Notes: generated by a model not told the origin, from the sequence alone. A DNA stretch of 64,000 nt from Nocardioides sp. Soil774 (GCF_001428125.1 NZ_LMSM01000005.1:5701-69700); one strand, 5' to 3'. Positions 55,090 to 63,946 are shown, numbered from the stretch's first letter. A program made the numbers and translations.

Positions 55090-58000
55090 TCAGGCCAGCT
55101 CGAGGGTCGTACGACTGCCGGTGCGGCCGCGGTGCACGCGCAGCTGCGTCGGGATCCGGGTCTGCAGCTCGGGCACGTGGCTGACCACGCCGACCACCCG
55201 TCCGCCGTCGCGCAGCGTGTCGAGCGTGTCCATGACGCCCTCGAGGGTCTCGGCGTCGAGTGAGCCGAAGCCTTCGTCGACGAACAGCGTCTCGAGGTCG
55301 GTGCCGCCGGCCTCGTCGGTGATCACGTCTGCCAGGCCGAGCGCGAGCGCGAGGGAGACGACGAAGGTCTCGCCGCCCGACAGCGTCGCGGGGTCGCGGT
55401 CGTCACCCGTCCAGTCGTCGCGCACGACCAGGCTCAGCCCGCCGCGGGTCTCGCCCGCCCCGCGCTGCGGGGTGTGGACGAGGGAGTAGCGCTGGTCGCT
55501 CATCGACGACAGCCGCAGGTTGGCGGCCTCGACCACCTGGCTGAGGCGGTGGGCCAGCACGTAGGCAGACAACCGCATCTGCAGCCGGTTCTCGGGGTGC
55601 TTGCCCTCGACCATGGCGGCGAGGTCGGTGACGAGGTCGAGCTCGGTGCGCAGCGGAGCCCACGCCGCCAGCGCGCTCGTGACCTCCTCCGACAGCCCGC
55701 GCAGCCGCCGGCCGCGGTCACGCAGGCTCATGTCGCGGTGACGGGCGGCGGCAGCAGCCTCCTTGGCGCGGTGGTGCTCCTGCGCGAGCGCCTCGAGGTC
55801 GGGCGGGTCGGCTGCGGCGGAGCGCGCGAGCTCGTCGTCGGCGAGCAGGTCGCTCACCCGCGCCACCTCGCGCTCGTGCCGCTCGACCTGCTGCTGGAGG
55901 TCGGCCACCGCACGTGCGTCGAGCCACGACGCGGCAGCGGCCGCCGACGACTCGAAACCGGCGCTGACCGCCACCTCGTCGGCGGCCTCCTGGGTGCTCA
56001 CGGCGGTGGCGCGCGCCCGGGCCAGGTCCGCGGTGAGGTCGGTGCACCGCTGGCAGAGCGTCTCGACCTGCTGGTGGAGGTCGGCGAGGGCGTCGAGGTC
56101 GACGGGCGCCCCGGCGTCCTGGTCGGGCACGACCGCCGCGACCTGCTCGCGCAGTGCCTCGAGCCGGGAGGTGAGGACGGCTGCCTCGGTGGCGTGCTCG
56201 GCGACCACCCCCGCCAGGTGCTCGCGCTCGCGGAGGAGGTCGTCCTGCTCGGAGCGCAGGGCCTCGACCTGTGCGGTGAGCACCGGGAGCCGGGCCGCGG
56301 CCGCGCGGGCCCGGTCCATCGCCGCCACGGTGTCCTCCTCGGCGACCAGCAGCCGCTCGACCGAGTCGCCCGACTCCGCCAGCGCCGCCGCGAGCCGGGA
56401 CTCCAGCCCGCGCACCTGCTGCGCGTGCGCCTCGACGACCACCTCGAGGTCGTCGACCTCGCGCCGGGCCTCCCGCTCGGAGGCATCGTCGGGAGCGCCG
56501 GGTGCCGGCGCGGCGAGGGTCGGGTGCTCGGCCGAGCCGCACACCGGGCAGCACGCGCCGACGGCGAGCTTGGCCGCGATCTCGGCGGCCATGCCGTCGA
56601 GCCGCTGCTCGCGGATCTCGACGAGCGTCTCGCGCGCCAGCAGCCGACTCTGGACGGCTTCGCGCAGCGCACCCTCCGCGGTGCGCAGCTCCGTGGCGAG
56701 CGACTCCGCGGACCTGGCGGCCCGGACCCGTCCGCGCAGCACCTCGAGGTCGCGCGCCAGGGCCTCGGCCGCGGCCACCGCGTCGGCAGCCGCAGCCTGG
56801 CGGGGGAGGAGCTCGTCGAGCGCGGCCGGGATCGCGTCGGCGCGCTGCTGCACCCGCGCCAGCCGGTCGTCGGCTTCCTGGCTGCTGCGGCTGCTGCGTG
56901 CCACCTGGCGCTCGAGGTCGACGGCCTGGCGCTGCAGGGGGCGCACGCGCGCGATGTCGGCGAGGGCGCGCGTGGCGGCGCGCTGGTGCTCGGCGACCTG
57001 CTGGTCGTCGACGGGCGCGCCGAGGAGCTCCTCGAGGCGGGCGCGTGCCGTGGCGTGCTGGCGCTCGAGGTCGTCGGCGTCGGCCAGCGAGTGCTGGGCG
57101 AGGTCGTGCAGGCGGCGTACGCCGGCGGCGCGCTGCGCCTTGTCGATGCGTCGCCTGCGGCTCGAGTGCTCGGCGTCCGCAGCCTCCAGCGTCGCCCACG
57201 CGCGACGGGCGGCCGCGTGGGTGGCGCGCATCCCGGCGAGCTCGATGCCGGCGGCCGAGGCCCCGGCAGCCGCGACCTCGGCCGCGGAGGCAGCCTCGAC
57301 CGCGATCGCCTGCTCCACCGACGCGGTCACCGCGGCCGTGGTGAGGTCCTGCAGCCAGGCGAGCAGTGCGTCGGGGGCCTCGGGCCAGTCGGCGGGCGCC
57401 TCGTCGTCGCCCACCTCGCTGACCCGGCTGACGAGGTCGGCGACCGAGCGCTGCTGCTGCTCGGAGGCGCGCCGCAGCTCGACGCGTCGCTCGCGCAGCC
57501 AGCGCTCGGTGCGGTCGAATCGGCCGGTCTGGAACACCTGCTGGAGCAGCGCGTGCCGCTCCTCGGACCGCGCGCGCAGGAAGGCCTGGAAGCGCCCCTG
57601 GGGGAGCAGCGCGACCTGGCAGAACTGGGGGAGCGTCATCCCGACCAGACGGGTCACCAGGTGGCCGGTCTCGTCGAGGCGGGTGCTCAACGGGTGCCAC
57701 GCCTCGTCGGTGTCGCCCTCGGCGCCCGACCGGCGCTCGGAGATCACGACCCGGGCCTGCTCGGTCGTCGTGCCCGACCCGCGACGCTTCGCGCGGGTCC
57801 AGGCAGGGGAGCGGTCGATGCGGAAGCGCCGTCCCGACAGCGTGGCCTCGAGGACGACCCGTGGCGCCACGTCGTCGGCGGCGTGGTCGGAACGCAGCCG
57901 CTTGGCCGCGGCCCGGTCGCCGGGCACGTCACCGTAGAGGGCGAAGCAGACGGCGTCCAGGATGCTGGACTTGCCGGCTCCGGTGGGGCCGCTCAGGAGG

Positions 58001-58092
58001 AAGAGTCCTGCCTCGGAGAGCGCGTCGAAATCGATGCGTACGGGCTCGGCGAACGGCCCGAACGCGACCACCTCGAGGTGGTGCAGCCTCAT
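55090..58092 (-). CDS. sbcC: Exonuclease subunit SbcC
   Basis: 1000 residues. Walker A GPTGAGKSS is at 35-43, Q-loop VALLPQGRFQAFLRA is near 165, the zinc hook CCPVCG is near 515 at the apex of two long coiled coils, the signature LSGGETFVVSLALALGLAD is near 902, and Walker B LETLFVDEGFGSLD is near 930. With SbcD it cleaves hairpins and protein-blocked DNA ends. The start overlaps the sbcD end by four bases. Confidence 0.96.
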   Translation of the reverse strand: MRLHHLEVVAFGPFAEPVRIDFDALSEAGLFLLSGPTGAGKSSILDAVCFALYGDVPGDRAAAKRLRSDHAADDVAPRVVLEATLSGRRFRIDRSPAWTRAKRRGSGTTTEQARVVISERRSGAEGDTDEAWHPLSTRLDETGHLVTRLVGMTLPQFCQVALLPQGRFQAFLRARSEERHALLQQVFQTGRFDRTERWLRERRVELRRASEQQQRSVADLVSRVSEVGDDEAPADWPEAPDALLAWLQDLTTAAVTASVEQAIAVEAASAAEVAAAGASAAGIELAGMRATHAAARRAWATLEAADAEHSSRRRRIDKAQRAAGVRRLHDLAQHSLADADDLERQHATARARLEELLGAPVDDQQVAEHQRAATRALADIARVRPLQRQAVDLERQVARSSRSSQEADDRLARVQQRADAIPAALDELLPRQAAAADAVAAAEALARDLEVLRGRVRAARSAESLATELRTAEGALREAVQSRLLARETLVEIREQRLDGMAAEIAAKLAVGACCPVCGSAEHPTLAAPAPGAPDDASEREARREVDDLEVVVEAHAQQVRGLESRLAAALAESGDSVERLLVAEEDTVAAMDRARAAAARLPVLTAQVEALRSEQDDLLREREHLAGVVAEHATEAAVLTSRLEALREQVAAVVPDQDAGAPVDLDALADLHQQVETLCQRCTDLTADLARARATAVSTQEAADEVAVSAGFESSAAAAASWLDARAVADLQQQVERHEREVARVSDLLADDELARSAAADPPDLEALAQEHHRAKEAAAAARHRDMSLRDRGRRLRGLSEEVTSALAAWAPLRTELDLVTDLAAMVEGKHPENRLQMRLSAYVLAHRLSQVVEAANLRLSSMSDQRYSLVHTPQRGAGETRGGLSLVVRDDWTGDDRDPATLSGGETFVVSLALALGLADVITDEAGGTDLETLFVDEGFGSLDAETLEGVMDTLDTLRDGGRVVGVVSHVPELQTRIPTQLRVHRGRTGSRTTLELA

Positions 58093-59252
58093 CGGGCACC
58101 TCCCACGAGCACGTCGAGGTCGGGATCGTCGCAGCACGCGTCGATGGCCTCGCGCAGCAGCGCGGACTCGGCGGGCGTGGCCTCGACGCTGCGCACGTGG
58201 CGCACGAAGTCGAGGGCGATCGAGTGGTCGCTGACGCCCGACGCGGGGCGCGCCGGCGCGTGCGCGTCGCCGACCGGGGCTGGGAACTGCAGCACGAGGG
58301 TGTGGGGGAAGCGGCGCCGCAGCTGCTCCATCGCCCGCGCCGGGCGGGGGACGTCGGTGAGGGTGGCCTGGACCCAGTCCTGCTCGCGGTCGTCCATGGA
58401 CCGGTCGGCCAGCAGGTCGGCGAGCGACCCGGAGATGCGCGAGAGGCGCCGGGGCAACGGCGCGTCGATCCAGCGCGCGGAGGCGAGTCCCTTGGCGTTG
58501 AGCTCGACCAGCCACGAGCCCTTGACCTGGTCGGCCTCGGAGAACGAGTAGGCCAGGGGCGAGCCGGAGTAGCGCAGGGAGTCGGTCAGGACGTGGGGGC
58601 CGTGCAGGTGCCCGAGCGCGGTGTAGTCGATGCCCTCGAACAGGCTGGTCGCGACCCGGGACACCCCGCCGACGCTGATGTCGCGCTCGGACTCCGACGG
58701 CGTCGCGCCGGCCACGAAGGCGTGGGCGAGGACGACCGAGCGGGTCTTGGTGCCGCGCTCGGCCAGGTCGCGGCGCACCCGGCTCATGGCCTCGGCCAGG
58801 GCGGCCTCGTGGCTGCGCTGGGCCAGGCCCCACGGCTCGAGGAGCGCGGAGGGGTCGAGGTAGGGCAGGGCGTGGAAGGCGACCTCGCCGTGGCGGTCCT
58901 TCAGCACGACCGGGTTGCCGACCGAGGCCGCGCTGGTGCGCACGAAGACCCCGGCCGCGTCCATCAGCCGCGAGCCGAAGCCGAGTCGCTGCGCGCTGTC
59001 GTGGTTGCCGCTGCTCACGACCACCTTGGCGCGCGAGGCCGCCAGCCGGGCGAAGGTCTCGTCGGCCAGGGCGACCGCGTCGACGTGCGGCAGGGCGCGG
59101 TCGTAGACGTCGCCGGCGACCACCACGACGTCGACCTTCTCCGACTCCACGACCCCGAGGAGGTGGTCGACGAACGCGGCCTGGTGCCCGAGCAGGTCCT
59201 CGCGGTGGAAGGACCTCCCCAGGTGCCAGTCCGAGGTGTGGAGGATGCGCAC
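58089..59252 (-). CDS. sbcD: Exonuclease subunit SbcD
   Basis: 387 residues from GTG 59252. Mre11-type phosphoesterase motifs are HTSDWHLG (Asp8, His10), AGDVYD near 46-51, SSGNHD near 80-85, VLAHAFV near 173 and ALGHLHGPH near 213. It is the Mn-dependent nuclease of the SbcCD complex. TAACGT lies six bases before the start, predicting a leaderless sbcDC message. Confidence 0.96.
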   Translation of the reverse strand: MRILHTSDWHLGRSFHREDLLGHQAAFVDHLLGVVESEKVDVVVVAGDVYDRALPHVDAVALADETFARLAASRAKVVVSSGNHDSAQRLGFGSRLMDAAGVFVRTSAASVGNPVVLKDRHGEVAFHALPYLDPSALLEPWGLAQRSHEAALAEAMSRVRRDLAERGTKTRSVVLAHAFVAGATPSESERDISVGGVSRVATSLFEGIDYTALGHLHGPHVLTDSLRYSGSPLAYSFSEADQVKGSWLVELNAKGLASARWIDAPLPRRLSRISGSLADLLADRSMDDREQDWVQATLTDVPRPARAMEQLRRRFPHTLVLQFPAPVGDAHAPARPASGVSDHSIALDFVRHVRSVEATPAESALLREAIDACCDDPDLDVLVGGAR

Positions 59253-59258
59253 GGGACG

Positions 59259-59264
59259 ACGTTA
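59259..59264 (-). promoter_or_regulatory. -10 TAACGT of sbcD (leaderless)
   Basis: Minus-strand TAACGT, six bases, then GTG 59252. Confidence 0.45.
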
Positions 59265-59310
59265 GAACGCCGCACCGACAGCGACGGGCCACCACGCCGC
59301 GCGAGGACCG

Positions 59311-60138
59311 CTAGGTGTAGCGGACGGTCCGCCCCGGCGAGGTGAAGCCCCACAGGTCGATGCCCGCCTCGCCGGCCAGTCGGGCCGCCAGGCTCGTCGG
59401 CGCCCCCACGGCGACGATCGAGCCGATGCCGCTCGCCGCGGCCTTCTGCACGAGCTCGAAGCCGACCCGCCCGCTCAGCACCAGGCAGGCGGCGGCCACG
59501 GGTTCGCCGGCGAGCGCACGCGCGCCCACGACCTTGTCGACCGCGTTGTGGCGCCCGACGTCCTCGCGGACCACGAGCAGGGTGCCGTCGGCCTCGGCCA
59601 GGCCGGCCGCGTGCACGCCCCCGGTCCGGTCGAAGAGGGTCTGCCGGTCCCGCAGCGCGTCAGGCAGGCGGCGTACGACGTCCGCGCCGGGGCGCTCGCC
59701 CGGCCACGGCACAGCCGTGCGCGTGGCCAGGGCCTCCGAGACGCTGTCCTTGCCGCACACACCGCACGCCGAGGATCCGGCCGATGCCGCGACGTGGCGG
59801 TGCGGCAGGTCGGCCGCGCCGGCGAGGTTGACGGTGACGACGTTGAACTCCTGCTCGGGCTCGAGGTCGGTGTCGGTGCAGTAGGCCACCCGCGCGATGG
59901 CGCCGGGAACGGCGACCCCCTCGTTGACCAGCCATCCCGCGGCGAGCTCGAAGTCGTGGCCCGGCGTGCGCATCGTGACCCACGCGCGGCGCGGTGCGGC
60001 CCCCGGTGCGGCCACCCGGATCTCCAGTGGCTCCTCGGTGATCAGCCGGTCCTCGCGCGCGACCTCCTGCCCGGACGCGTGCTCGACGACCCGTGTCCGC
60101 ACCGACGGTCCGGGGCGTCGTACGCGCTCGCTCGTCAC
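59311..60138 (-). CDS. fdhD: Formate dehydrogenase accessory sulfurtransferase FdhD
   Basis: 275 residues. The active-site cysteines are in SACGVCGKDS near 119-128, preceded by TMRTPGHDFELAAGWLVNEG; DRTGGVHAAGL and VREDVGRHNAVDKVVGA are family blocks. FdhD passes sulfur from a cysteine desulfurase to the molybdenum cofactor of formate dehydrogenase. No formate dehydrogenase is in the window. The gene appears to be a leaderless single unit. Confidence 0.95.
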   Translation of the reverse strand: MTSERVRRPGPSVRTRVVEHASGQEVAREDRLITEEPLEIRVAAPGAAPRRAWVTMRTPGHDFELAAGWLVNEGVAVPGAIARVAYCTDTDLEPEQEFNVVTVNLAGAADLPHRHVAASAGSSACGVCGKDSVSEALATRTAVPWPGERPGADVVRRLPDALRDRQTLFDRTGGVHAAGLAEADGTLLVVREDVGRHNAVDKVVGARALAGEPVAAACLVLSGRVGFELVQKAAASGIGSIVAVGAPTSLAARLAGEAGIDLWGFTSPGRTVRYT

Positions 60139-60144
60139 GCCTCG

Positions 60145-60150
60145 ACCCTA
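60145..60150 (-). promoter_or_regulatory. -10 TAGGGT of fdhD (leaderless)
   Basis: Minus-strand TAGGGT, six bases, then GTG 60138. Confidence 0.5.
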
Positions 60151-60207
60151 GCCGCCGGGTGTGCGACATCACGTCGTCGGCGATGGGTGACAACGATTCC
60201 GTAACAG

Positions 60208-60246
60208 TAGAATGTAAGAGCCGCAACGGTGCGGCCACTTCTTACA
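60208..60246 (+). promoter_or_regulatory. Promoter and overlapping dyad of the 47-aa gene
   Basis: TAGAAT (60208-60213) is a good -10, with TGACA (60188-60192) upstream at a short spacing. TGTAAGA (60213-60219) and TCTTACA (60240-60246) form a dyad around an inner GCCGC/GCGGC stem. The dyad covers the start point, where a repressor would act. Confidence 0.5.
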
Positions 60247-60287
60247 CACCACATGAGGGACAGAAGCCCTCGAGAGGACAGATCTCC

Positions 60288-60431
60288 ATGACCACGCAGC
60301 TGCACGTCGCCTTCAGCCTCGTCGACTCGCGGGCTCGCTCGGCCGAGGACCGTGCCCTCCTGCGCAACGTGGAGATCGCCCGCAGCGAAGAGCGGCGCGC
60401 CCGTCGCGCCGCGCGTCGCGCCGCCCGCTGA
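60288..60431 (+). CDS. Very small basic protein
   Basis: 47 residues. It begins MTTQLHVAFSLVDSRARSAEDR and ends in an Arg/Ala helix (SEERRARRAARRAAR) that could bind nucleic acid or ribosomes. GAGAGGAC precedes ATG 60288. It has its own promoter with a dyad and a ~65-base leader, which argues it is real. No family is recognised. osmC follows 40 bases later and may be co-transcribed. Confidence 0.6.
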   Translation: MTTQLHVAFSLVDSRARSAEDRALLRNVEIARSEERRARRAARRAAR

Positions 60432-60471
60432 CCCCGAGCCCGGTCGGGCGTCCTCTGGCAGGCTGTCCCGC

Positions 60472-60918
60472 ATGACGGACGAGAGCCTGCGCAGCGTCGA
60501 GATCACCCGCATCGGGCACGCCCGCTTCAAGGCCACCAACGCCCGCGGCGGCGAGACCTTCTTCGGCACCGGGGGAGACGACCCCGACTTCACCCCCGTC
60601 GAGCTGCTGCTCGCCGCGATCGCGGGATGCAGCGCGCTCGACGTGGAGGCGCTGACCCACAAGCGCACCTCGAGCACGACCTTCGACGTGCACGCCGAGG
60701 GGCAGAAGGTGCGCGATGCCGACGGCAACCACCTGACCGGCCTGCGGGTCTCCTTCGACGTGCAGTTCCCCGAGGGCGCTGAGGGTGACGCGGCCCGTGA
60801 GCGCCTGCAGGGCGCGATCGAGATGTCGCGCGACCGGCTGTGCGCTGTCTCGCGCACGGTCCAGCTGGGCGAGGACGTCCACTACGAGGATGCGCCCACT
60901 GACGCAGACCCGTCCTGA
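60472..60918 (+). CDS. OsmC family protein
   Basis: 148 residues from ATG 60472. The OsmC fold is recognised by FTPVELLLAAIAGCSALDVEALTHKR with the first cysteine near 62, and LCAVSRTVQLG with the second near 126. Members reduce organic hydroperoxides through the two cysteines. The spacing fits the broader OsmC/YhfA group; a peroxidase role is likely but not certain. It ends in a hairpin shared with the convergent gene. Confidence 0.9.
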   Translation: MTDESLRSVEITRIGHARFKATNARGGETFFGTGGDDPDFTPVELLLAAIAGCSALDVEALTHKRTSSTTFDVHAEGQKVRDADGNHLTGLRVSFDVQFPEGAEGDAARERLQGAIEMSRDRLCAVSRTVQLGEDVHYEDAPTDADPS

Positions 60919-60946
60919 TCCAGGTCCGATCCCTGGGTCGATCAGG
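60914..60946. terminator. Shared terminator holding both convergent stop codons
   Basis: CCTGATC (60914-60920) pairs with GATCAGG (60940-60946), with an inner CAGG/CCTG stem. The TGA of osmC (60916-60918) and the TGA of the convergent gene (60942-60944) are both inside the arms. Confidence 0.65.
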
Positions 60947-61394
60947 CGAACGGCATCAGGATGACGGTCCGCGGACGCTCCACGTCCGGCTCGTCCAGAT
61001 AGCTCTCCCACGGTGCCTCCGTGGCGGCGTACCCGTGCTCGGACAGCCAGGCCGATGCCTCGTTCCAGGCCTTGCCGCCGACCGTGTCGTAGGGCCCGAC
61101 ATGCACCAGGCGCGCCGCCCGGCACGCAGGCAGGGTCGAGGGCTCGACGGGCCCGTCGGCGACGACCGGCGCGTCGACGGGGAACCCTGCCTCCAGCTCC
61201 CATCCCGAGGCGTCCATCGTGTGGTAGCGCGCGAAGGGAGGTCCGGTGATCTGGCGACCCTGGCCGGCCGCGGCGCGGGCCACGGAGCCGAAGGAGCGGC
61301 CGAGCACGTCGGAGATGGTCTCTGGCGCAGCGCGATCCCGCACCACTGCTGTCGGCTGCTCGGTCAGGTCCACCACGGTGATCTCGTGCTCCAT
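60942..61394 (-). CDS. GyrI-like small-molecule-binding domain protein
   Basis: 150 residues. It resembles the GyrI-like/SHS2 effector-binding domain: ITVVDLTEQPTAVVRDRA, ARYHTMDASGWELEAGFPVDAP, ARLVHVGPYDTVGGKAWNEASAWL and SYLDEPDVERPRTVILMPF. It lacks a DNA-binding domain, so it is a stand-alone ligand binder or hydrolase. ATG 61394 fits the domain start; no strong ribosome site is seen. Confidence 0.85.
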   Translation of the reverse strand: MEHEITVVDLTEQPTAVVRDRAAPETISDVLGRSFGSVARAAAGQGRQITGPPFARYHTMDASGWELEAGFPVDAPVVADGPVEPSTLPACRAARLVHVGPYDTVGGKAWNEASAWLSEHGYAATEAPWESYLDEPDVERPRTVILMPFA

Positions 61395-61466
61395 GTCACG
61401 ACCGTGCCGCGCCCCAGGTCGCGACGCGAGGGGACAAGGTCCCGACGGCATCGGGACCGCCGCAGA

Positions 61467-62150
61467 TCAGCCGACGGTGACCTTCTCGATGGTGACGTCC
61501 TTGTTGGGCGCGCCTCCGCCCGCGGGGTTGGCGTTGTCGTTGCCCTCGGCCGCGATCTTGGAGAGGACGTCGAGTCCGGCGTCGTCGATCGTGCCGAAGA
61601 CGTTGTAGCTCGGCGGGAACTGCGAGTCGCGGAAGACCAGGAAGAACTGCGAGCCGTTGGTGTCAGGGCCGGCGTTGGCCATCGCGAGCGTCCCGGCGGG
61701 GTAGGTCTCGTCACCGCTCAGCTCGTCGGCGAACGAGTAGCCCGCGCCCCCGGCACCGGTGCCGGTCGGGTCGCCGCACTGCAGGATGCCGAAGCCCTCC
61801 TGGTCGCCGATGCGCGGGCACGGGGTCTTGTCGTAGAAGCCCTGCTCGGCCAGCGAGACGAACGAGTTGACCGTGCACGGGGCCGACGCGGCGTCGAGGG
61901 TGAGCCCGATGTCGCCGAAGTTGGTCGTGATGGTCGCGGCCACCGTGCCCTCGGCCGGGGCCTCGGCGTCGGGCACCTCCACCTCGCGAGCAGCCTCCTG
62001 GCCGTCCTCGGGGTAGTCGCAGGTCGTGGTCTTGCCCGCGGCCGGGGTCTGCGACGTGTCGGCCGCGGTGTCGGTGTCGGCCTCGTTGCCGCAACCGGCG
62101 AGGAGGAGCACGGACAGGCAGGCCAGGACGGCGGCGGGTCGCTTCAGCAT
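61467..62150 (-). CDS. Lipoprotein cyclophilin-type peptidyl-prolyl isomerase
   Basis: 227 residues. The lipobox LLAGC gives Cys20 as the lipidated residue. After a Thr/Ala/Asp linker the cyclophilin domain (about 70-227) has TTNFGDIGLTLDAASAPCTVNSFVSLAEQGFYD, GTGAGGAGYSFADE, AMANAGPDTNGSQFFLVF and YNVFGTI. It should assist folding outside the membrane. TACCAT lies seven bases before ATG 62150. Confidence 0.93.
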   Translation of the reverse strand: MLKRPAAVLACLSVLLLAGCGNEADTDTAADTSQTPAAGKTTTCDYPEDGQEAAREVEVPDAEAPAEGTVAATITTNFGDIGLTLDAASAPCTVNSFVSLAEQGFYDKTPCPRIGDQEGFGILQCGDPTGTGAGGAGYSFADELSGDETYPAGTLAMANAGPDTNGSQFFLVFRDSQFPPSYNVFGTIDDAGLDVLSKIAAEGNDNANPAGGGAPNKDVTIEKVTVG

Positions 62151-62157
62151 GGCGCCG

Positions 62158-62163
62158 ATGGTA
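62158..62163 (-). promoter_or_regulatory. -10 TACCAT of the cyclophilin gene (leaderless)
   Basis: Minus-strand TACCAT, seven bases, then ATG 62150, in the short gap after the aldo/keto reductase stop. Confidence 0.45.
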
Positions 62164-62175
62164 GCCAGCGCCGGT

Positions 62176-63015
62176 TCACATCTCCTCGTGGGTGTCGGGG
62201 TCGCCGCCGAACAGCCGGCCGTCGTCCTCGCCGAGCGCGGTGATCGCGGCCACCTCGTCGTCGGTGAGCTCGAAGCCGAAGACGTCGAGGTTCTGTGCCT
62301 GGCGGGCCGGGTCGGCCGACTTGGGGATCGGCAGCGAGCCGAGCTGCACGTGCCAGCGCAGGATGACCTGGCCGGGGGAGACGCCGTGGGCGCTCGCCGC
62401 CGCTGTCACCGCCTCCTCCTCGAGCGGCGCCCGGCGCTTGCCCATCGGGCTCCAGGCCTCGGTGCGGATGCCGAGGCGCTCGTGGACCTCGCGCAGCTCG
62501 GCCTGGGGGAACCGGGGGTGCATCTCGACCTGGTTGACCGCCGGCGTGACACCGGTGTCGTCGATGATGCGCTGGAGGTGCGTCGGCGTGAAGTTCGAGA
62601 CGCCGATGGAGCGGACGAGGCCGTCCTTCTGCAGCTGCACGAGCGCGCGCCACGCCTCGACGTACGTGCCCTGGCTCGGGTTGGGCCAGTGGATGAGGTG
62701 CAGGTCGGTGTGCTCGACCCCGAGGCGCTCGAGGGAGCCGCGGACCGACGCGATCGCGTCGTCGTAGGCGTGGTGCCGCCCGGGGATCTTGCTCGCGATG
62801 AGCACCTCGTCGCGGGGAAGTCCCGAACGCCGCACGGCCTCCCCGACCTCGAACTCGTTGTCGTAGTTCACCGCGGTGTCGAGCAGCCGGTAGCCCGCCT
62901 CGAGCGCCCCCACCATGGCGCGGATGCCGGCCTCGCCGCGCAGGGGATAGGTGCCGAAGCCGATGGCGGGCAGGGTCGTGCCGTCGTTGAGCGCGTACGT
63001 CGGGATCTGGGCCAT
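62176..63015 (-). CDS. Aldo/keto reductase
   Basis: 279 residues. The catalytic tetrad is Asp46, Tyr51, Lys76 and His109 (LLDTAVNYDNE, IASKIPG, LIHWP). Later blocks IGVSNFTPTHL, VNQVEMHP and PIPKSADPARQAQN form the NADPH site. It belongs to the 2,5-diketogluconate reductase-like group; the substrate is unknown. It is divergent from the arsR gene, and TAGGTT lies six bases before the ATG. Confidence 0.95.
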   Translation of the reverse strand: MAQIPTYALNDGTTLPAIGFGTYPLRGEAGIRAMVGALEAGYRLLDTAVNYDNEFEVGEAVRRSGLPRDEVLIASKIPGRHHAYDDAIASVRGSLERLGVEHTDLHLIHWPNPSQGTYVEAWRALVQLQKDGLVRSIGVSNFTPTHLQRIIDDTGVTPAVNQVEMHPRFPQAELREVHERLGIRTEAWSPMGKRRAPLEEEAVTAAASAHGVSPGQVILRWHVQLGSLPIPKSADPARQAQNLDVFGFELTDDEVAAITALGEDDGRLFGGDPDTHEEM

Positions 63016-63021
63016 GGGGCC

Positions 63022-63027
63022 AACCTA
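63022..63027 (-). promoter_or_regulatory. -10 TAGGTT of the aldo/keto reductase gene (leaderless)
   Basis: Minus-strand TAGGTT, six bases, then ATG 63015. Confidence 0.5.
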
Positions 63028-63059
63028 GGCGACGGCCGGAGACTGCGGCCAACGTACCC

Positions 63060-63088
63060 TTGCGGATACGTAACCGATCAGGTACATT
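63060..63088 (+). promoter_or_regulatory. arsR-SRPBCC promoter (leaderless)
   Basis: TTGCGG (63060-63065), 17 bases, TACATT (63083-63088), then seven bases to ATG 63096. The spacer holds GTAACC-GATC-AGGTAC, an imperfect dyad around the -10 that may be the ArsR operator. Confidence 0.65.
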
Positions 63089-63095
63089 CGGAGTC

Positions 63096-63413
63096 ATGGA
63101 CGCGGTGCTGCAGGCGATCGGCGACGAGAACCGTCGCACGATGCTCGAGATCCTGCGCGACCACCCGGCCACCGTCACCGAGCTCGCCGACGCCCTGCCG
63201 ATCGCGCGGCCCGGCGTCTCGCGGCACCTGCGGGTGCTGCGCGAGGCGGGACTGGTGACGGTGGAGCAGGAGGCGCAACGCCGCATCTACAGCCTCCGGC
63301 CGGAGGCGCTCGTCGAGGTCGACGAGTGGCTGGAGGCCTACCGGGGCCTCTGGCAGCAGCGCCTCGACGCGCTGCACACCGAGATCGCACGGGGGAAGAG
63401 GGATCAGGCATGA
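63096..63413 (+). CDS. ArsR-family transcriptional regulator
   Basis: 105 residues from ATG 63096. The winged helix is AIGDENRRTMLEILRDHPATVTELADALPIARPGVSRHLRVLREAGLVTVEQEAQRRIYSLRP-type in arrangement, without the metal-binding cysteines of ArsR/SmtB sensors. ArsR proteins of this kind are typically encoded with an SRPBCC protein, as here. It probably represses its own operon through the dyad in its promoter. Confidence 0.92.
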   Translation: MDAVLQAIGDENRRTMLEILRDHPATVTELADALPIARPGVSRHLRVLREAGLVTVEQEAQRRIYSLRPEALVEVDEWLEAYRGLWQQRLDALHTEIARGKRDQA

Positions 63414-63946
63414 GGATCAACGCGACGATGCGGGCGCTCGACCAGGACAGGGGAGTCGTGCGCGTCGAGGACGTGTACGACACCTCCATCGAGGACCTCT
63501 GGCAGGCGTGCACCTCAACCGAGCGGCTGGCCCGCTGGATCGCCGAGGTCACGGGAGACCTCCGGCTGGGCGGCGAGGTCCACGCGGTCTTCACGAGCAC
63601 GTGGAGCGGGCAGGCGCGCATCGACTCCTGCGACGCGCCGTCCCACCTGCTCGTGACCATGGAGCCGGGCGCGGATGACGAGACGCAGGTCGAGGCCTGG
63701 CTCACCGCGGAGGGGTCGCGCACCAGGCTGGTCGTCGAGGAGCGCGGCCTTCCTGTCGGCGCGCTGCCGGCGCACGGAGCCGGGTGGCAGGCACACCTCG
63801 AGGACCTGGGGCGCTCGTTGGTCCACGCCGGCCCGGTGCACGAGGACGGCTGGTCGGAGCACGCGCCCGCGGTTGCGTGGCGCGAGCGCTGGTCCGAGCT
63901 GACCGCGGCGTACCAGGATGCCCACGAGTCCACGACGCCGTCGTGA
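63410..63946 (+). CDS. SRPBCC/AHSA1 domain protein
   Basis: 178 residues from ATG 63410, overlapping the arsR stop as ATGA. The activator-of-Hsp90/START-like fold is seen in VRVEDVYDTSIEDLWQACTSTERLARWIAEVTGDLRLGG-type N-terminal half and TRLVVEERG with HGAGWQAHLEDLGRSL at the C-terminus. Such proteins bind hydrophobic ligands; the pairing with ArsR suggests ligand sensing or detoxification. Confidence 0.88.
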   Translation: MRINATMRALDQDRGVVRVEDVYDTSIEDLWQACTSTERLARWIAEVTGDLRLGGEVHAVFTSTWSGQARIDSCDAPSHLLVTMEPGADDETQVEAWLTAEGSRTRLVVEERGLPVGALPAHGAGWQAHLEDLGRSLVHAGPVHEDGWSEHAPAVAWRERWSELTAAYQDAHESTTPS

